Source of the DNA: Bacteroidales bacterium
GTDB taxonomy: Bacteria > Bacteroidota > Bacteroidia > Bacteroidales > P3
Length of the DNA stretch: 64,000 nt
NCBI GenBank assembly: GCA_017962665.1
Contig: JAGCUU010000014.1
Span: forward strand, 1-64,000
Direction: 5' to 3'
Positions 14,481 through 23,963 of the stretch are shown piece after piece; position 1 is the stretch's first letter; each line of letters begins with the position of its first letter. Below the pieces are notes generated by a model. The model had not been told where the DNA came from and made no database searches. It saw nothing but the letters and a program-made list of their open reading frames with translations. A program made the position numbers and the translations under genes.

Positions 14481-17400
14481 CTATTTGATAACTTCCACAA
14501 CGCCGTTTCTCTGGATGTCGCCGAGGTATCCTTTGCCGACGAAGCGCCAGAAGTAGGTGCCTGCAGGAATGTTGTCGGCTGCTGGATCCCAGAAGTCTTC
14601 CTCCTTGGAGATATTCTCCTTGTAGAAAACCCTCTTGCCCCAGCGGTCGTAGATAGCCAGTGAATTGTTCGGGTATCCAAGACCTTCGACCAAGTTACGG
14701 ATGATGAATTTGTCGTTCACACCGTCGCCATTGGGGGTCACTGCGTTGGGGAACTGCAGGAAGTCGTTGACGAGAAGGATGCTGCTCTCTACGGTGTCGC
14801 GGCATTCAACCACGTTGCCGCTCGGACCCATGGTGCGGGTCATGGCAATAAGGCGAGCAATGTAGTTGCCGGAGATATCGCTTCCGTCGGTCTCCCATTC
14901 GAATGTCGGGTTGACGTCGGTCATGGTATGGTAGGAGATGTCGTTGTCTCTATCATACTGAATTTCCCAGAAGTATTTGTTGTCGTCAGACTGAGGTATT
15001 GTAAGGTTTTGGAATGTTACAGAGGGATGCATGACTGTCGGGTTCATCGGTTCCCAGCTGAATCGTGCCACAGGGCTTGAGTATACTGTAATAAGTTTGC
15101 TGTAGACCAGAGAGTCGTTGCAACCGCTTTCGCTGGCAACGAAGTATTTGAAATCGTATTGGCCAGTGCCATAGGTGTGGGTCGGACTTTCTGCATGGGA
15201 GGTGTCGCCGTCGCCGAACACCCATGTGTATTTGTTACCGTATTGTGAGGTGTTCTCGAAATGAATGGTGTAGGGTTCGCAACCTTCCAGCGGGTATACG
15301 CCGGGATCGAAGTTGGGCAGAGGTTGGTGGTTGATGTTGACACGCACCGAGTCGCGGGTGCGACAGGTGATGCTCTGTTCGTTGTTTTCCACCTCGACGG
15401 TATATAGTGTTGAGGAACCGAGCATGTTGTGAGTATGGATAGTGTCTGTTGTCTGTCCGAATGGTTCCCAAGTGAAAGTCTGGTTGGTGATCGGGGTGTG
15501 GCGGTCTTTGGCGTCAAGAACTACGGTTTCTACATCGCAGATGAGTACACTGTCGCCGAGCACGGGAGTTGGGGCCCATACGGTATGGATAGAAGTTACG
15601 GTATCCCAGACACAACCGAATTCATCGTATATTTTAACGTTAATCGGGAAGTATCCAGCAGTGTCGAAAGAGGTGATGACTGATTTTACAGGGTTGATTG
15701 CATTGACGTTGACGCCGCGCCAGTGACCGAGGTCAAAGTCTCCGTAAGCCGAGTCGGGTGTCCAGATAACAGAGTCGATGGCTACCTGATATTCGCATCC
15801 GGTACCGGAGCTGATGCCGCAGAAGTCGAGCATCCATGAGAAGATCCATCCGTTGTCACTTCCGAAGTTGTCGCAAAGCTGAATCTTCCATTCACCGTTC
15901 AACGGGCAACCGATAAGCTGTGAAAAGTCCTGAGCGGGCATATAGTAGTCAAATTTTCCGTCATGTTTGCTTGGCAGTTTGGTGGGGAATGTAGCAGGGG
16001 CAGCTGTCTGTCCTGCAAGAGCAAATGGTGCGGGAATGGTTATGAATTGGTAATTTGAAATATTTGTGTCGTCACCTGTTGTATAGCAAAAATAGTCTTG
16101 TGTTACAGGGTTTAGCTTGTCGCATTTGTCTCCGGTGCGGAGGGTATAGTCTTTGTTTTTTGAGAAGCAGTAGTCGAAACCAACACCAAACATGTTACAA
16201 ATGGAGTCGCATTTGTCATTGGCTCCTGTGTTACCGCATTTCTCGTCGTAGGTATGATGACTGTTACCACCATAGGGCAGACCGAGATAGCGTCCGCCAC
16301 CACCGTATGTTCCTTGAGGTGTGGAGTCGTTGACGAGCGGGTCCCTGCCTTTAGTGCCGTACCACAGTATTGATTTCTGGCCGGTCGGGCAGATAATCTG
16401 GCCACGGATATCGCCGAGATACTCATGTTCCATATTGATACATACAGAGCAAATGTCGGCAGCCGACTGAACTGTCTTGCCCGAGGGGAAGTCGTCGAAG
16501 AAGATAGGTGCGGTAAAGCATTTTTGTGCGTCACCCTGTTCGCATGTCACACTTGCACCGTCAGGTATGAATGTTTTGCAGTCTATGGATCTTGATTTTG
16601 TCTGTTGGAATTCAATTGTGGTCAGGGTTATGGTTGCACCTGCACCTTCGTATCCGATGTTCACAATCAGAGAGTCTGTGGTACATATTGGATTAAGGTC
16701 GAAGATAGTCTTCAACGGGTTTTGGGCGACGCGAACTTTTACCGTCTCATAAATGGTCGATTTACATCCGCGGCTATCAATGATGCTCAGGGTCACGTCA
16801 TAGCAGTCAAGGTCTCTGTATCGGGCAGGGACTCTTTGCAGGCAGATACCGGAGGTGTCGTCTCCGTTACCAAAGTTCCAGTCGAACTGTGACACATAGT
16901 CGGACGGCATATATCCGTAGTGGTTGGTATATTCTCCGTGTCCGGCAAAAATGATACCTTCACCGAGGCAAAGGTGAACGCCTCTGAAATACTGGGTGTC
17001 AAGATAGAAACTTGTCGAGTCAGCGGACCAGTTTGTGTCGATGACTTGTACCATGCGTGTATAGCCTGTATCCACGATGACACCATTCCTTGTCTTGAAG
17101 AAGAAGGTGTCGATCACGGGGGTGACAGTCTCGCATTTTTCGCGGCATGCCACGTTGATAGAGAAACCCGAGCCGTTGTTGCCGTCACCATTGGTAATGA
17201 ATTCCAGTGTGAGTTTTCCGGTCGTGTTGATAAGCGAGGGGAAAATTGTTGTCTGAAACTGTGGGTTGAGGTTATTGTTGCATGTAAGAAGCCTTGGCGA
17301 TGACAGCGACGGTCCGTCATGGATAATCAGGGTGTCGCTTGGATCGATGTCGAAAGATTCGAAATACAAGCTCATGGCTGTTTCACCGTCGCAGCTACCA

Positions 17401-17618
17401 GAGTCGATAGTCACCCATCGGTGTGTGGCGACATTGTCAATGTACTGACCTGTGCCGTCGCGCTCGGGATAGATTTGCAGGAAATAGCTTTCTAATGATA
17501 CTTGCATTGAGAAAGTCTGGCCGTTGTTAGCTTCGGTCATAATCAGCGATGTGCTGCCTTGCGACATACCCAGGAGTGCAATAGCCAAAAAACCTAATAA
17601 AATTCCTGTTTTTTTCAT
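14481..17618 (-). CDS. Large surface protein: CUB-like, P-domain-like, PKD, T9SS type B domain
   Basis: 1045 aa. Signal peptide (LLGFLAIALLGMSQG), a CUB-like domain (about 30-155), a cysteine-rich middle, a region like the proprotein-convertase P domain (LIGCPLNGEWKIQLCDNF, then GWIFSWMLDFCG, about 575-610), a PKD domain (PLPNFDPGVYPLEGCEPYTI and YTWVFGDGDTSH, about 770-860) and a canonical type B sorting domain (FPNAVTPNGDGVNDKF, LAIYDRWGKRVF, IPAGTYFWRF, last ~90 residues). It is expected to be exported by T9SS and bound at the surface, possibly in adhesion or gliding. It faces the ECF sigma/anti-sigma pair across a shared terminator. Confidence 0.92.
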   Translation of the reverse strand: MKKTGILLGFLAIALLGMSQGSTSLIMTEANNGQTFSMQVSLESYFLQIYPERDGTGQYIDNVATHRWVTIDSGSCDGETAMSLYFESFDIDPSDTLIIHDGPSLSSPRLLTCNNNLNPQFQTTIFPSLINTTGKLTLEFITNGDGNNGSGFSINVACREKCETVTPVIDTFFFKTRNGVIVDTGYTRMVQVIDTNWSADSTSFYLDTQYFRGVHLCLGEGIIFAGHGEYTNHYGYMPSDYVSQFDWNFGNGDDTSGICLQRVPARYRDLDCYDVTLSIIDSRGCKSTIYETVKVRVAQNPLKTIFDLNPICTTDSLIVNIGYEGAGATITLTTIEFQQTKSRSIDCKTFIPDGASVTCEQGDAQKCFTAPIFFDDFPSGKTVQSAADICSVCINMEHEYLGDIRGQIICPTGQKSILWYGTKGRDPLVNDSTPQGTYGGGGRYLGLPYGGNSHHTYDEKCGNTGANDKCDSICNMFGVGFDYCFSKNKDYTLRTGDKCDKLNPVTQDYFCYTTGDDTNISNYQFITIPAPFALAGQTAAPATFPTKLPSKHDGKFDYYMPAQDFSQLIGCPLNGEWKIQLCDNFGSDNGWIFSWMLDFCGISSGTGCEYQVAIDSVIWTPDSAYGDFDLGHWRGVNVNAINPVKSVITSFDTAGYFPINVKIYDEFGCVWDTVTSIHTVWAPTPVLGDSVLICDVETVVLDAKDRHTPITNQTFTWEPFGQTTDTIHTHNMLGSSTLYTVEVENNEQSITCRTRDSVRVNINHQPLPNFDPGVYPLEGCEPYTIHFENTSQYGNKYTWVFGDGDTSHAESPTHTYGTGQYDFKYFVASESGCNDSLVYSKLITVYSSPVARFSWEPMNPTVMHPSVTFQNLTIPQSDDNKYFWEIQYDRDNDISYHTMTDVNPTFEWETDGSDISGNYIARLIAMTRTMGPSGNVVECRDTVESSILLVNDFLQFPNAVTPNGDGVNDKFIIRNLVEGLGYPNNSLAIYDRWGKRVFYKENISKEEDFWDPAADNIPAGTYFWRFVGKGYLGDIQRNGVVEVIK

Positions 17619-17746
17619 TGTATGTGAGGTGTATATTGTTTTATTGTCAAGCGACTAAAAAGGGATGTTTCTAATTATATAGTGTCACTTTTTCCATTAA
17701 AAGTCTAACAAATACTCATAAAAAATGTTAAACAGCTTTTTTAGTA

Positions 17747-17812
17747 TGGTGTAGTGGTGTAATAGTGTAATTGTTGAATTGTTGATGTCTTTAACCTTTA
17801 TCCTTTAGTTAT
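17747..17812. repeat. Degenerate heptamer tract at the rnfE 3' end
   Basis: About nine 7-base units, clearest in ctttaac, ctttatc, ctttagt (17789-17809) and in gtgtaat, agtgtaa, ttgttga, attgttg. It reaches the stop codon of rnfE on the minus strand. Confidence 0.65.
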
Positions 17813-18396
17813 TTGGTTTTGCGGATATGGTTGATGAGAGCCATAAGAAGGCCGAGGCAGATGAATCCGCCGGGGGCAAGGATAAAGAGAAGCATACCGT
17901 CGGCGCCGCCGATAAAGTTCACGCCGAAGAAGCTGCCTGCACCCAAAGCTTCTCTCACGATACCTAACAGAGTCAGAGCCCATGTGAAGCCGAGACCCAT
18001 GAACAGGCCGTCGAGGAAGGAATGCCATACGTTGTTCTTTGAGGCGAAAGCTTCAGCGCGACCCAAGACGATGCAGTTGACGACGATAAGAGGAATGAAA
18101 AGTCCAAGAGAGGCATACAGGTCGGGTATGAAGCCCTGCATGACCATTTGAACAATAGTGACAAAGGTTGCAATAACAACAATGAAGCAGGGGATTCTGA
18201 CTTTGTCAGGGACAACGCTTTTCAGGAGGGAGATAACGATGTTGGACATCATCAGAACGAAAGTGGTGGCAAGACCCATGCATAGTCCGTTGATTGCCGA
18301 TGTGGTGGTGGCAAGGGTGGGGCACATGCCCAAGATGAGGACCCATGTGGGGTTTTCCTTGATAAGGCCGTTTTTGATTATGTCTTTTGCTTTCAT
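17809..18396 (-). CDS. rnfE: Rnf electron transport complex subunit E
   Basis: 195 aa, six membrane helices. Family sequence: LIKENPTWVLILGMCPTLA at the N-terminus, and later LGLFIPLIVVNCIVLGRAEA. RnfE is one of the two homologous integral subunits (with RnfA) that form the core of the ion-pumping ferredoxin:NAD+ oxidoreductase. It overlaps rnfG by 4 bp. It is the last gene of the operon; the usual rnfA does not follow. Confidence 0.95.
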   Translation of the reverse strand: MKAKDIIKNGLIKENPTWVLILGMCPTLATTTSAINGLCMGLATTFVLMMSNIVISLLKSVVPDKVRIPCFIVVIATFVTIVQMVMQGFIPDLYASLGLFIPLIVVNCIVLGRAEAFASKNNVWHSFLDGLFMGLGFTWALTLLGIVREALGAGSFFGVNFIGGADGMLLFILAPGGFICLGLLMALINHIRKTK

Positions 18397-19043
18397 TGTT
18401 CTTTGTCTCCTTTCTCTGTATCTGTATTGAATGCTGTATATGCTGTCTCCACGAGGCGGCAGAATGCTCTTGAGGTAATAGTGCTGCCGGTGATGGCGTC
18501 AATTTCGCCACCGTCTTTTTTTACGCTGATTTTGTTTATGGATGGATTTTTTCCAAGGACGTTGCGGCCGCTTTCGAGGTCGTTAACCATGTTGCCGTCG
18601 TTGTCTACTTTTGTGGGTTTAAACCATTTGTCAGCTTTGGCACCAAGTCCGGGGGTCTCACTGGAACCCAGGATTTCGTATCCACTGATATTGCCTTCGG
18701 CGTCGAAGCCTACCATGGCAGTCAGGCGACCGCCAAAACCGTTGTCGTCGAACGATTCGATGGCTTTGCCAATCAGAGTTCCGTCATCGTCAGTGGCGGT
18801 ATAGCGTACCAGGTTTGCATCGCCTTTGGCCATTTTTACTGTTACCGTGTCGGCGCTTACTGTATATTTTTTACCCTCTGGCAGCACTTTCTTTATGGCT
18901 TCAGCCACTTTTGCTTTGTTTACCTCTTCGATTGGCCCTTTGGTGGCGTTGTTTACCAAAGCCAATGCCAGGCTTGCCACCAGCGCTATCAGAGTCAGAG
19001 ACAATAGCATGTTAAATAATGTCGATTCTGCTTTCTTTGCCAT
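18393..19043 (-). CDS. rnfG: Rnf electron transport complex subunit G (FMN-binding)
   Basis: 216 aa from ATG at 19043; a TTG at 19070 would add 9 residues (MLNFDYLKD), but MAKKAESTLFNMLLSLTLI matches related proteins better. One membrane anchor, then a periplasmic FMN-binding domain with SSETPGLGAK and the flavinylation site DAITGSTITS (FMN covalently held on the Thr). It passes electrons within the Rnf complex. Overlaps rnfE by 4 bp. Confidence 0.94.
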   Translation of the reverse strand: MAKKAESTLFNMLLSLTLIALVASLALALVNNATKGPIEEVNKAKVAEAIKKVLPEGKKYTVSADTVTVKMAKGDANLVRYTATDDDGTLIGKAIESFDDNGFGGRLTAMVGFDAEGNISGYEILGSSETPGLGAKADKWFKPTKVDNDGNMVNDLESGRNVLGKNPSINKISVKKDGGEIDAITGSTITSRAFCRLVETAYTAFNTDTEKGDKEQ

Positions 19044-19076
19044 ATCTTTCAAATAATCAAAGTTCAACAAAACAAA

Positions 19077-20063
19077 TTAATTAGCAAAACGTTTGGGTTT
19101 GAACCAACGGTTAAGCAGTGGGGTCACCGAGTTCATCAAAAGGATTGCGAAACTAACACCTTCAGGGTAGTTGCCCCAGTTACGGATGATGATTGTCAGC
19201 AGACCGCAGCCGAATCCAAATATAAGTTGTCCGCCCTTTGTCATGGGGGATGTTACCATATCGGTAGCCATAAAGCATGCTCCCAGCATGATGCCGCCGG
19301 TCAATATTGTGGTTAGAGGATCAATGAACTGCTCGTCGTTGCAGAGCCACAGAATGCCGCTGAAGATAAAGGCGGTGGCGATGAAGCTGACGGGGATGTG
19401 CCATGTGATGATTTTTCTACAAAGCAGATAGATGGCTCCAATTAAGATTGCCAGTGCGGATATCTCACCCAGAGAACCGCCGATGTGACCCATGAAGATG
19501 TCGCACAGGGAAGGCATGTCGGGCATGATTTCGCTCAGGTTCTCTCCGTTTTTTAGTCTTTCTTTAATCATTCCCAGTGGGGTGGCTCCTGTCGTGGCGT
19601 CGACATTTACCGGGAACCATCCGCCCACCTTTGGCCATGTGGTCATCTGGACGGGGAAGGAAATGAGCATGAAGACACGGCCTACCAATGCAGGATTGAA
19701 CGGGTTTTTACCAAGTCCGCCAAAACTCATTTTGCCGATGCCGATGGCAACGAGTGCTGCTATAATTACAAGCAATATCATTTCTCTCGTCGCAGGAACA
19801 TTGAATGCAAGCAGGAGGCCTGTGACCACAGCCGAGCCATCCCATATTGTCGACGGAACTTTCATGATGAATTTCTCAATAAGCCATTGGAAAAGCAGGC
19901 AGCTTGCAACGGAAATGATGCTGATAAGCAGAGCGTTTACACCGAAGAAAGCTATGGCGACCAAAAGAGAGGGCACCAAGGCCAGATTCACTCGCCACAT
20001 GATTTTCTTTGTTGATTCGTCGCTGTGTACATGCGGCGATCCTGATACGTTTAGCAGTTTCAT
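19077..20063 (-). CDS. rnfD: Rnf electron transport complex subunit D
   Basis: 328 aa, polytopic membrane protein beginning with the usual VSGSPHVHSDESTKKIMW. The covalent FMN site is VDATTGATPL (about residue 185). It ends NSVTPLLNRWFKP, close to the family C-terminus. Sits between rnfC (51 bp upstream) and rnfG. Confidence 0.95.
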   Translation of the reverse strand: MKLLNVSGSPHVHSDESTKKIMWRVNLALVPSLLVAIAFFGVNALLISIISVASCLLFQWLIEKFIMKVPSTIWDGSAVVTGLLLAFNVPATREMILLVIIAALVAIGIGKMSFGGLGKNPFNPALVGRVFMLISFPVQMTTWPKVGGWFPVNVDATTGATPLGMIKERLKNGENLSEIMPDMPSLCDIFMGHIGGSLGEISALAILIGAIYLLCRKIITWHIPVSFIATAFIFSGILWLCNDEQFIDPLTTILTGGIMLGACFMATDMVTSPMTKGGQLIFGFGCGLLTIIIRNWGNYPEGVSFAILLMNSVTPLLNRWFKPKRFAN

Positions 20064-20114
20064 GTATTAATAATGTATTCTATGTTCTATTAAACGGAAG
20101 GGTTGTATAAGTCT

Positions 20115-21446
20115 TTATTTTTTCTTGGCCATGAGTATACCCCTGTAAAGGTTCTTGCCAAGTCTGATTTCGTCGAGCAGCGGTTTGTTTGCGGGACAGG
20201 AGAAGAAGCAGCATCCGCACTCGATACAATCGAGAATATTGTGTGCTCCGGCCTCTTCTATGCGGTGGTTTTTCACCAGGGCGGAGAAGAGATAGGGCTC
20301 TAATCCCATTGGACAGGCGTTCATGCATTTGCCGCAGCGTATGCAGTTGCTTTCTTCTGCGCGTACAGCCTCGCCTTCGTCGATGACGAGGAGACTTGAA
20401 GCACCTTTTGTGGTGGGAGCGTCGAGGTTGCTCACAGCTTTACCCATCATAGGACCACCGCTGATTACCTTTCCTGTCGTTTCGGGCAGGGAACCCATGC
20501 TGTGTGCAATCAGGTCGTTGTAGGTGGTGCCGAAACGCACATGGTAGTTATGCTGTTTTTCGAGTTTCTTGCCGGTGACGGTAAGGATGTTTTCAATAAG
20601 AGGTTTGTTTTTTTGAATGGCTTCGTAAACAGCGTATGCGGTGCCGACGTTGCTGACCACGCATCCTACGTCGATAGGCAGTTTGCCCGAAGGTACACGG
20701 CGTCCTGTTATGGCGTTGATAAGCTGTTTTTCGGCTCCTTGAGGATATTTTACCTTTAAGGGCTCCACAACGATGCCTTCGAATTTAGCAGCCATATCAG
20801 TCATTACGGCAATAGGCTCTGGTTTATTATTCTCAATGCCGATATAGGCCTTGGGTACTCCGAGGCATTTGCGTAGGATACTCACACCGATGCATATCTC
20901 TTCAGCGTGTTCCATCATAACCCTATGGTCGCTTGTGAGGTACGGCTCGCATTCTACGGCGTTGATAATAAGGTATTCCGCTTTTTTGTCGGGAGGTACT
21001 GAGTATTTGATATGTGTCGGGAATGTGGCACCGCCAAGTCCGACGACACCCATTGCTTTGAGTTTGTCCACAATTTCTTTGGGCTCAAGAGTGCATTCCT
21101 TGACGATGTCGGGGGTGCGGTCTATGCTTTCCTCCCATTCGTCGCCTTCCACATTGATATAGATGGCTGGCTTTGCCAGGCCAAAGGCATCCTTGCAGGT
21201 GTCGATTTTAGCCACTGTACCGCTAAAAGGAGAGTGGACATTGGCACACATGAAAGCTTCTGCTTTGCCAACCAGCTGGCCTACTTTGACCTTGTCGCCT
21301 TTTGCCACACAGGGGGTGGCAGGAGCTCCCAGATGCTGGTTCATTAAAATCACAGCTGTTTTAGGAAGAGGGAATTCCTCAATAGCAGCCGCAGTTGATA
21401 TTTTGTTTTCTTCGGGGTGAACGCCACCCATCGCGAATGTTTTCAT
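20115..21446 (-). CDS. rnfC: Rnf electron transport complex subunit C
   Basis: 443 aa from ATG at 21446 (a TTG 12 bases upstream is also open). N-terminal barrel-sandwich part with GGVHPEENK; NADH/FMN-binding central domain with GVVGLGGATFPTHIKYS; C-terminal two 4Fe-4S clusters CIRCGKCMNACP and CIECGCCFFSCP. It is the peripheral subunit that binds NAD(H). Confidence 0.95.
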   Translation of the reverse strand: MKTFAMGGVHPEENKISTAAAIEEFPLPKTAVILMNQHLGAPATPCVAKGDKVKVGQLVGKAEAFMCANVHSPFSGTVAKIDTCKDAFGLAKPAIYINVEGDEWEESIDRTPDIVKECTLEPKEIVDKLKAMGVVGLGGATFPTHIKYSVPPDKKAEYLIINAVECEPYLTSDHRVMMEHAEEICIGVSILRKCLGVPKAYIGIENNKPEPIAVMTDMAAKFEGIVVEPLKVKYPQGAEKQLINAITGRRVPSGKLPIDVGCVVSNVGTAYAVYEAIQKNKPLIENILTVTGKKLEKQHNYHVRFGTTYNDLIAHSMGSLPETTGKVISGGPMMGKAVSNLDAPTTKGASSLLVIDEGEAVRAEESNCIRCGKCMNACPMGLEPYLFSALVKNHRIEEAGAHNILDCIECGCCFFSCPANKPLLDEIRLGKNLYRGILMAKKK

Positions 21447-21473
21447 AACTCTCTTCAAAAAGCAAAGGTTGGA

Positions 21474-22355
21474 TTACTCGTTTTTAGGATTACTGCCGGT
21501 CTCGTCGGCTGGGGCTGGGGTTGGGGCTGCTGCCGGTTTCGGAGGAAAGTTAACAGCGTGGATGGCGCCTGTCGGGCATTCTGCCACGCATTTGCGGCAC
21601 AACTTGCAGACATTGAAATCGATGTATGCCACATTGTTTTCCACTGTGATGGCTCCGAAGGGGCAGGTTTTGGCGCATTTACCGCATCCGATGCAGGCTG
21701 CAGAACAGGATTTGCGTGCGTCGGCGCCTTTTTCCTTGTTGCGGCAGGCAACGAAAACGCGGCGGTTGTTCTTTCCTTTGTTTCGCAGTTCGATGATGCC
21801 GCGAGGACAGGCTTTGACGCAGGCACCGCAGGCGACACATTTTTCCTCGTTAACGACAGGAAGGCCCGTTTCAGGATCCAGGCTCAAGGCGTCGAATTGG
21901 CAGGCTTTTGCGCAATTGCCGAGTCCAAGACAACCGAAAGCGCATCCACTTTCTCCGCTATACAGTGAATTGGCAAAAGTGCAGTCTCGCATGCCGTCGT
22001 ATTTAGTCTTGGCGGTGGCATTGGCGCAACTTCCATTGCAGCGCACCACTGCAACCTGCGGCTCTTTCTCTTCGGGAGTGCATCCAAGAATTTCGGCGAT
22101 TTTTTTTGCCACTTCGGCACCGCCGGCAGGACAGCTCAATCCGTCCATGTTTCCCTGTTTCACAAATGCCTCGGCCATGGCACGGCATCCGGCCTTGCCA
22201 CATCCGCCGCAGTTTGCACCAGGCAAAGCCTCGGCCACAACGTCAATTAATGGGTCTTCTATGACCTTAAACTTCTGTGCCACAAAATAGAGCACGACTG
22301 CAAATATCGCACCTGTAATGCTCAAGACTAATACAGCAGACAAGATTTCTGTCAT
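21474..22355 (-). CDS. rnfB: Rnf electron transport complex subunit B
   Basis: 293 aa. N-terminal membrane helix, then the four-Cys motif ANCGGCGKAGC for one 4Fe-4S cluster, then a ferredoxin-like region with several clusters (CVACGACVKACP, CIGCGKCAKTCP, CKLCRKCVAECP, and the modified GLGNCAKACQ). The C-terminal tail is Pro/Ala-rich. It takes electrons from ferredoxin. First gene of the rnf operon, with a promoter box at 22405-22412. Confidence 0.95.
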   Translation of the reverse strand: MTEILSAVLVLSITGAIFAVVLYFVAQKFKVIEDPLIDVVAEALPGANCGGCGKAGCRAMAEAFVKQGNMDGLSCPAGGAEVAKKIAEILGCTPEEKEPQVAVVRCNGSCANATAKTKYDGMRDCTFANSLYSGESGCAFGCLGLGNCAKACQFDALSLDPETGLPVVNEEKCVACGACVKACPRGIIELRNKGKNNRRVFVACRNKEKGADARKSCSAACIGCGKCAKTCPFGAITVENNVAYIDFNVCKLCRKCVAECPTGAIHAVNFPPKPAAAPTPAPADETGSNPKNE

Positions 22356-22404
22356 AATTGTAAGTATATTTAGTTTTTTATGGATTTCTTTCTTTAATAG
22401 GATG

Positions 22405-22412
22405 CAAATTTA
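22405..22412 (-). promoter_or_regulatory. -7 promoter box TAAATTTG of the rnf operon
   Basis: The reverse complement of CAAATTTA, 50 bases upstream of rnfB. Confidence 0.55.
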
Positions 22413-22581
22413 CATTTTTTTTTACTAACTGAATCGCTTTTTTTATATAAATATTAACTTGTCTTGTTTAAATCCATGGAATATAGTGTTTTGTATGTGG
22501 AAATCTTTGTCTTCCTTTCCCGTTTATTGCATCTATTTTAGTAGTTTTTTGCCATTGTTTTCGTTCATTTTTAACAATTAT

Positions 22582-22612
22582 TTTGTCAGTATTGAAAAAA
22601 ATTGTATTTTTG
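22582..22612 (+). promoter_or_regulatory. Bacteroidetes promoter, TTTG-19-TATTTTTG
   Basis: TTTG at 22582-22585 and TATTTTTG at 22605-22612, 19 bases apart, the ideal spacing for the Bacteroidetes primary sigma factor. About 33 bases before the usp start codon. Confidence 0.75.
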
Positions 22613-22644
22613 TACCCGAATTGAATCCTAAAAACAACAAGAAG

Positions 22645-23460
22645 ATGAATAACATTATCGTTGGATTTGACTTTTCTACGGGCTCTGCAAATGCAGTGGA
22701 TCTTACTATAGATATTGCGAACCACTGGCAAACGGATATCCGTCTTGTGTATGTGAAATCGGCAGGAGAGGACGAGGAACCGATTCGTGCCGAGATAGAG
22801 CGTCGCAACGAAGGTGTGGCACACCTGCTTAAAGACATTAAGTTAGAGTATGTTATCAGAGAGGGTAAGGTATCTGAACAGCTTGCAGCTCAAGCTAACG
22901 AGGATCAAGCTCTCATGGTTGTCGTCGGCACACACGGTATGTCGGGTTTTGAAACTAACTGGATTGGTAAAAACACCTATCGCACTATAACTGAATGTCC
23001 AGTACCGGTTCTCTCTGTACGAGAGGATTTTGACTTCCACAAAAATCTGGAATCGATAATCGTTCCGCTTGACAGTACAACGGAGACTCGCCAGAAAGTG
23101 CCGTTTGCCGCCCGTTTTGCCAAGACATTTGGCTCGACGATTCATCTTTTGGGTTTGTACACCTCAGAGTCCAAGGATATTCGCGGACTCGTCAACGGAT
23201 ATGTCGAACAGGTGGAGAAATATCTCGACAAGCATGAGGTGAAACATGTGACCGAGTATGTCGATGCCAGTAAGAACCTTACTGTAACCACGCTTAACTA
23301 TGCCGACCAAATCAATGCCGACATGATAGTGATCATGACAGAGCAGGAGAAGGCACTCACCTCGTGGCTTATAGGCAACTACGCTCAGCAGATGCTTCAT
23401 CTTTCCAAACACCCAATCCTGTCAATACGTCCGGAACAGATCGGCTCGCAGTCACGTTGA
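22645..23460 (+). CDS. Universal stress protein, tandem UspA domains
   Basis: 271 aa from the ATG at 22645 (the open frame upstream is AT-rich leader containing the promoter). Two UspA folds: residues ~1-135 with IIVGFDFSTGSANAV and VVVGTHGMSG, and ~140-265 with SIIVPLDST and a degenerate ATP loop in the second half (MTEQEKALTSWLIGNYAQQM). Such proteins respond to starvation or stress; the exact role is unknown. Confidence 0.9.
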   Translation: MNNIIVGFDFSTGSANAVDLTIDIANHWQTDIRLVYVKSAGEDEEPIRAEIERRNEGVAHLLKDIKLEYVIREGKVSEQLAAQANEDQALMVVVGTHGMSGFETNWIGKNTYRTITECPVPVLSVREDFDFHKNLESIIVPLDSTTETRQKVPFAARFAKTFGSTIHLLGLYTSESKDIRGLVNGYVEQVEKYLDKHEVKHVTEYVDASKNLTVTTLNYADQINADMIVIMTEQEKALTSWLIGNYAQQMLHLSKHPILSIRPEQIGSQSR

Positions 23461-23485
23461 GACGTATAATGACTTTTGTTCTGTT

Positions 23486-23935
23486 ATGAGGAATCTTTTT
23501 TTCTTAATGTTGATAGCGTCTATTTCTGTAGGCTCGTCGTATGCACAGTCCCGTAAAGGCAAGATAGAAATCACCGGAGATGTGCGTGTTAGCGAGCTTG
23601 TAAAGAAGCATATCGATTTTAATGAGCATCTCCGCACAGTACCGGGGTTTCGAATACAGATAGCGTCGCTGTCGGGTCCCAACTCACGTAATCAGGCCTT
23701 TGAGTTGAAGCAACGTTTCAAATCAGAATACCCTGATGTTGAAGTCTATATCATCTTCACGGAGCCAAACTTCCGTGTGAAGGTAGGGGACTTTACAAAC
23801 AAACTTGATGCATTTGTCTTTATGCAACATATCAAAGACACCTATCCGGGAACAATCGTTGGTGAGAATGTATATCCCATTCATCTTGACATGAGCAATG
23901 TCATTCCGGAGACCGATGCCGATTCAGACTTGTAA
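23486..23935 (+). CDS. SPOR-domain periplasmic protein
   Basis: 149 aa. Signal peptide (FLMLIASISVGSSYA-QS), a short linker, then a SPOR fold (residues ~55-130): GFRIQIASLSGPNSRNQAFE, YIIFTEPNFRVKVGDFTNK, DAFVFMQHIKDTYP. SPOR domains bind denuded septal peptidoglycan. 25 bp after usp, before a terminator. Confidence 0.88.
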   Translation: MRNLFFLMLIASISVGSSYAQSRKGKIEITGDVRVSELVKKHIDFNEHLRTVPGFRIQIASLSGPNSRNQAFELKQRFKSEYPDVEVYIIFTEPNFRVKVGDFTNKLDAFVFMQHIKDTYPGTIVGENVYPIHLDMSNVIPETDADSDL

Positions 23936-23960
23936 AAAAAAATCAGCCTCATGGCTGGTT
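23933..23960. terminator. Short terminator between SPOR gene and rpoD
   Basis: AATCAGCC / GGCTGGTT around TCAT, with A and T runs on either side. It serves the convergent genes. Confidence 0.7.
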
Positions 23961-23963
23961 TTT

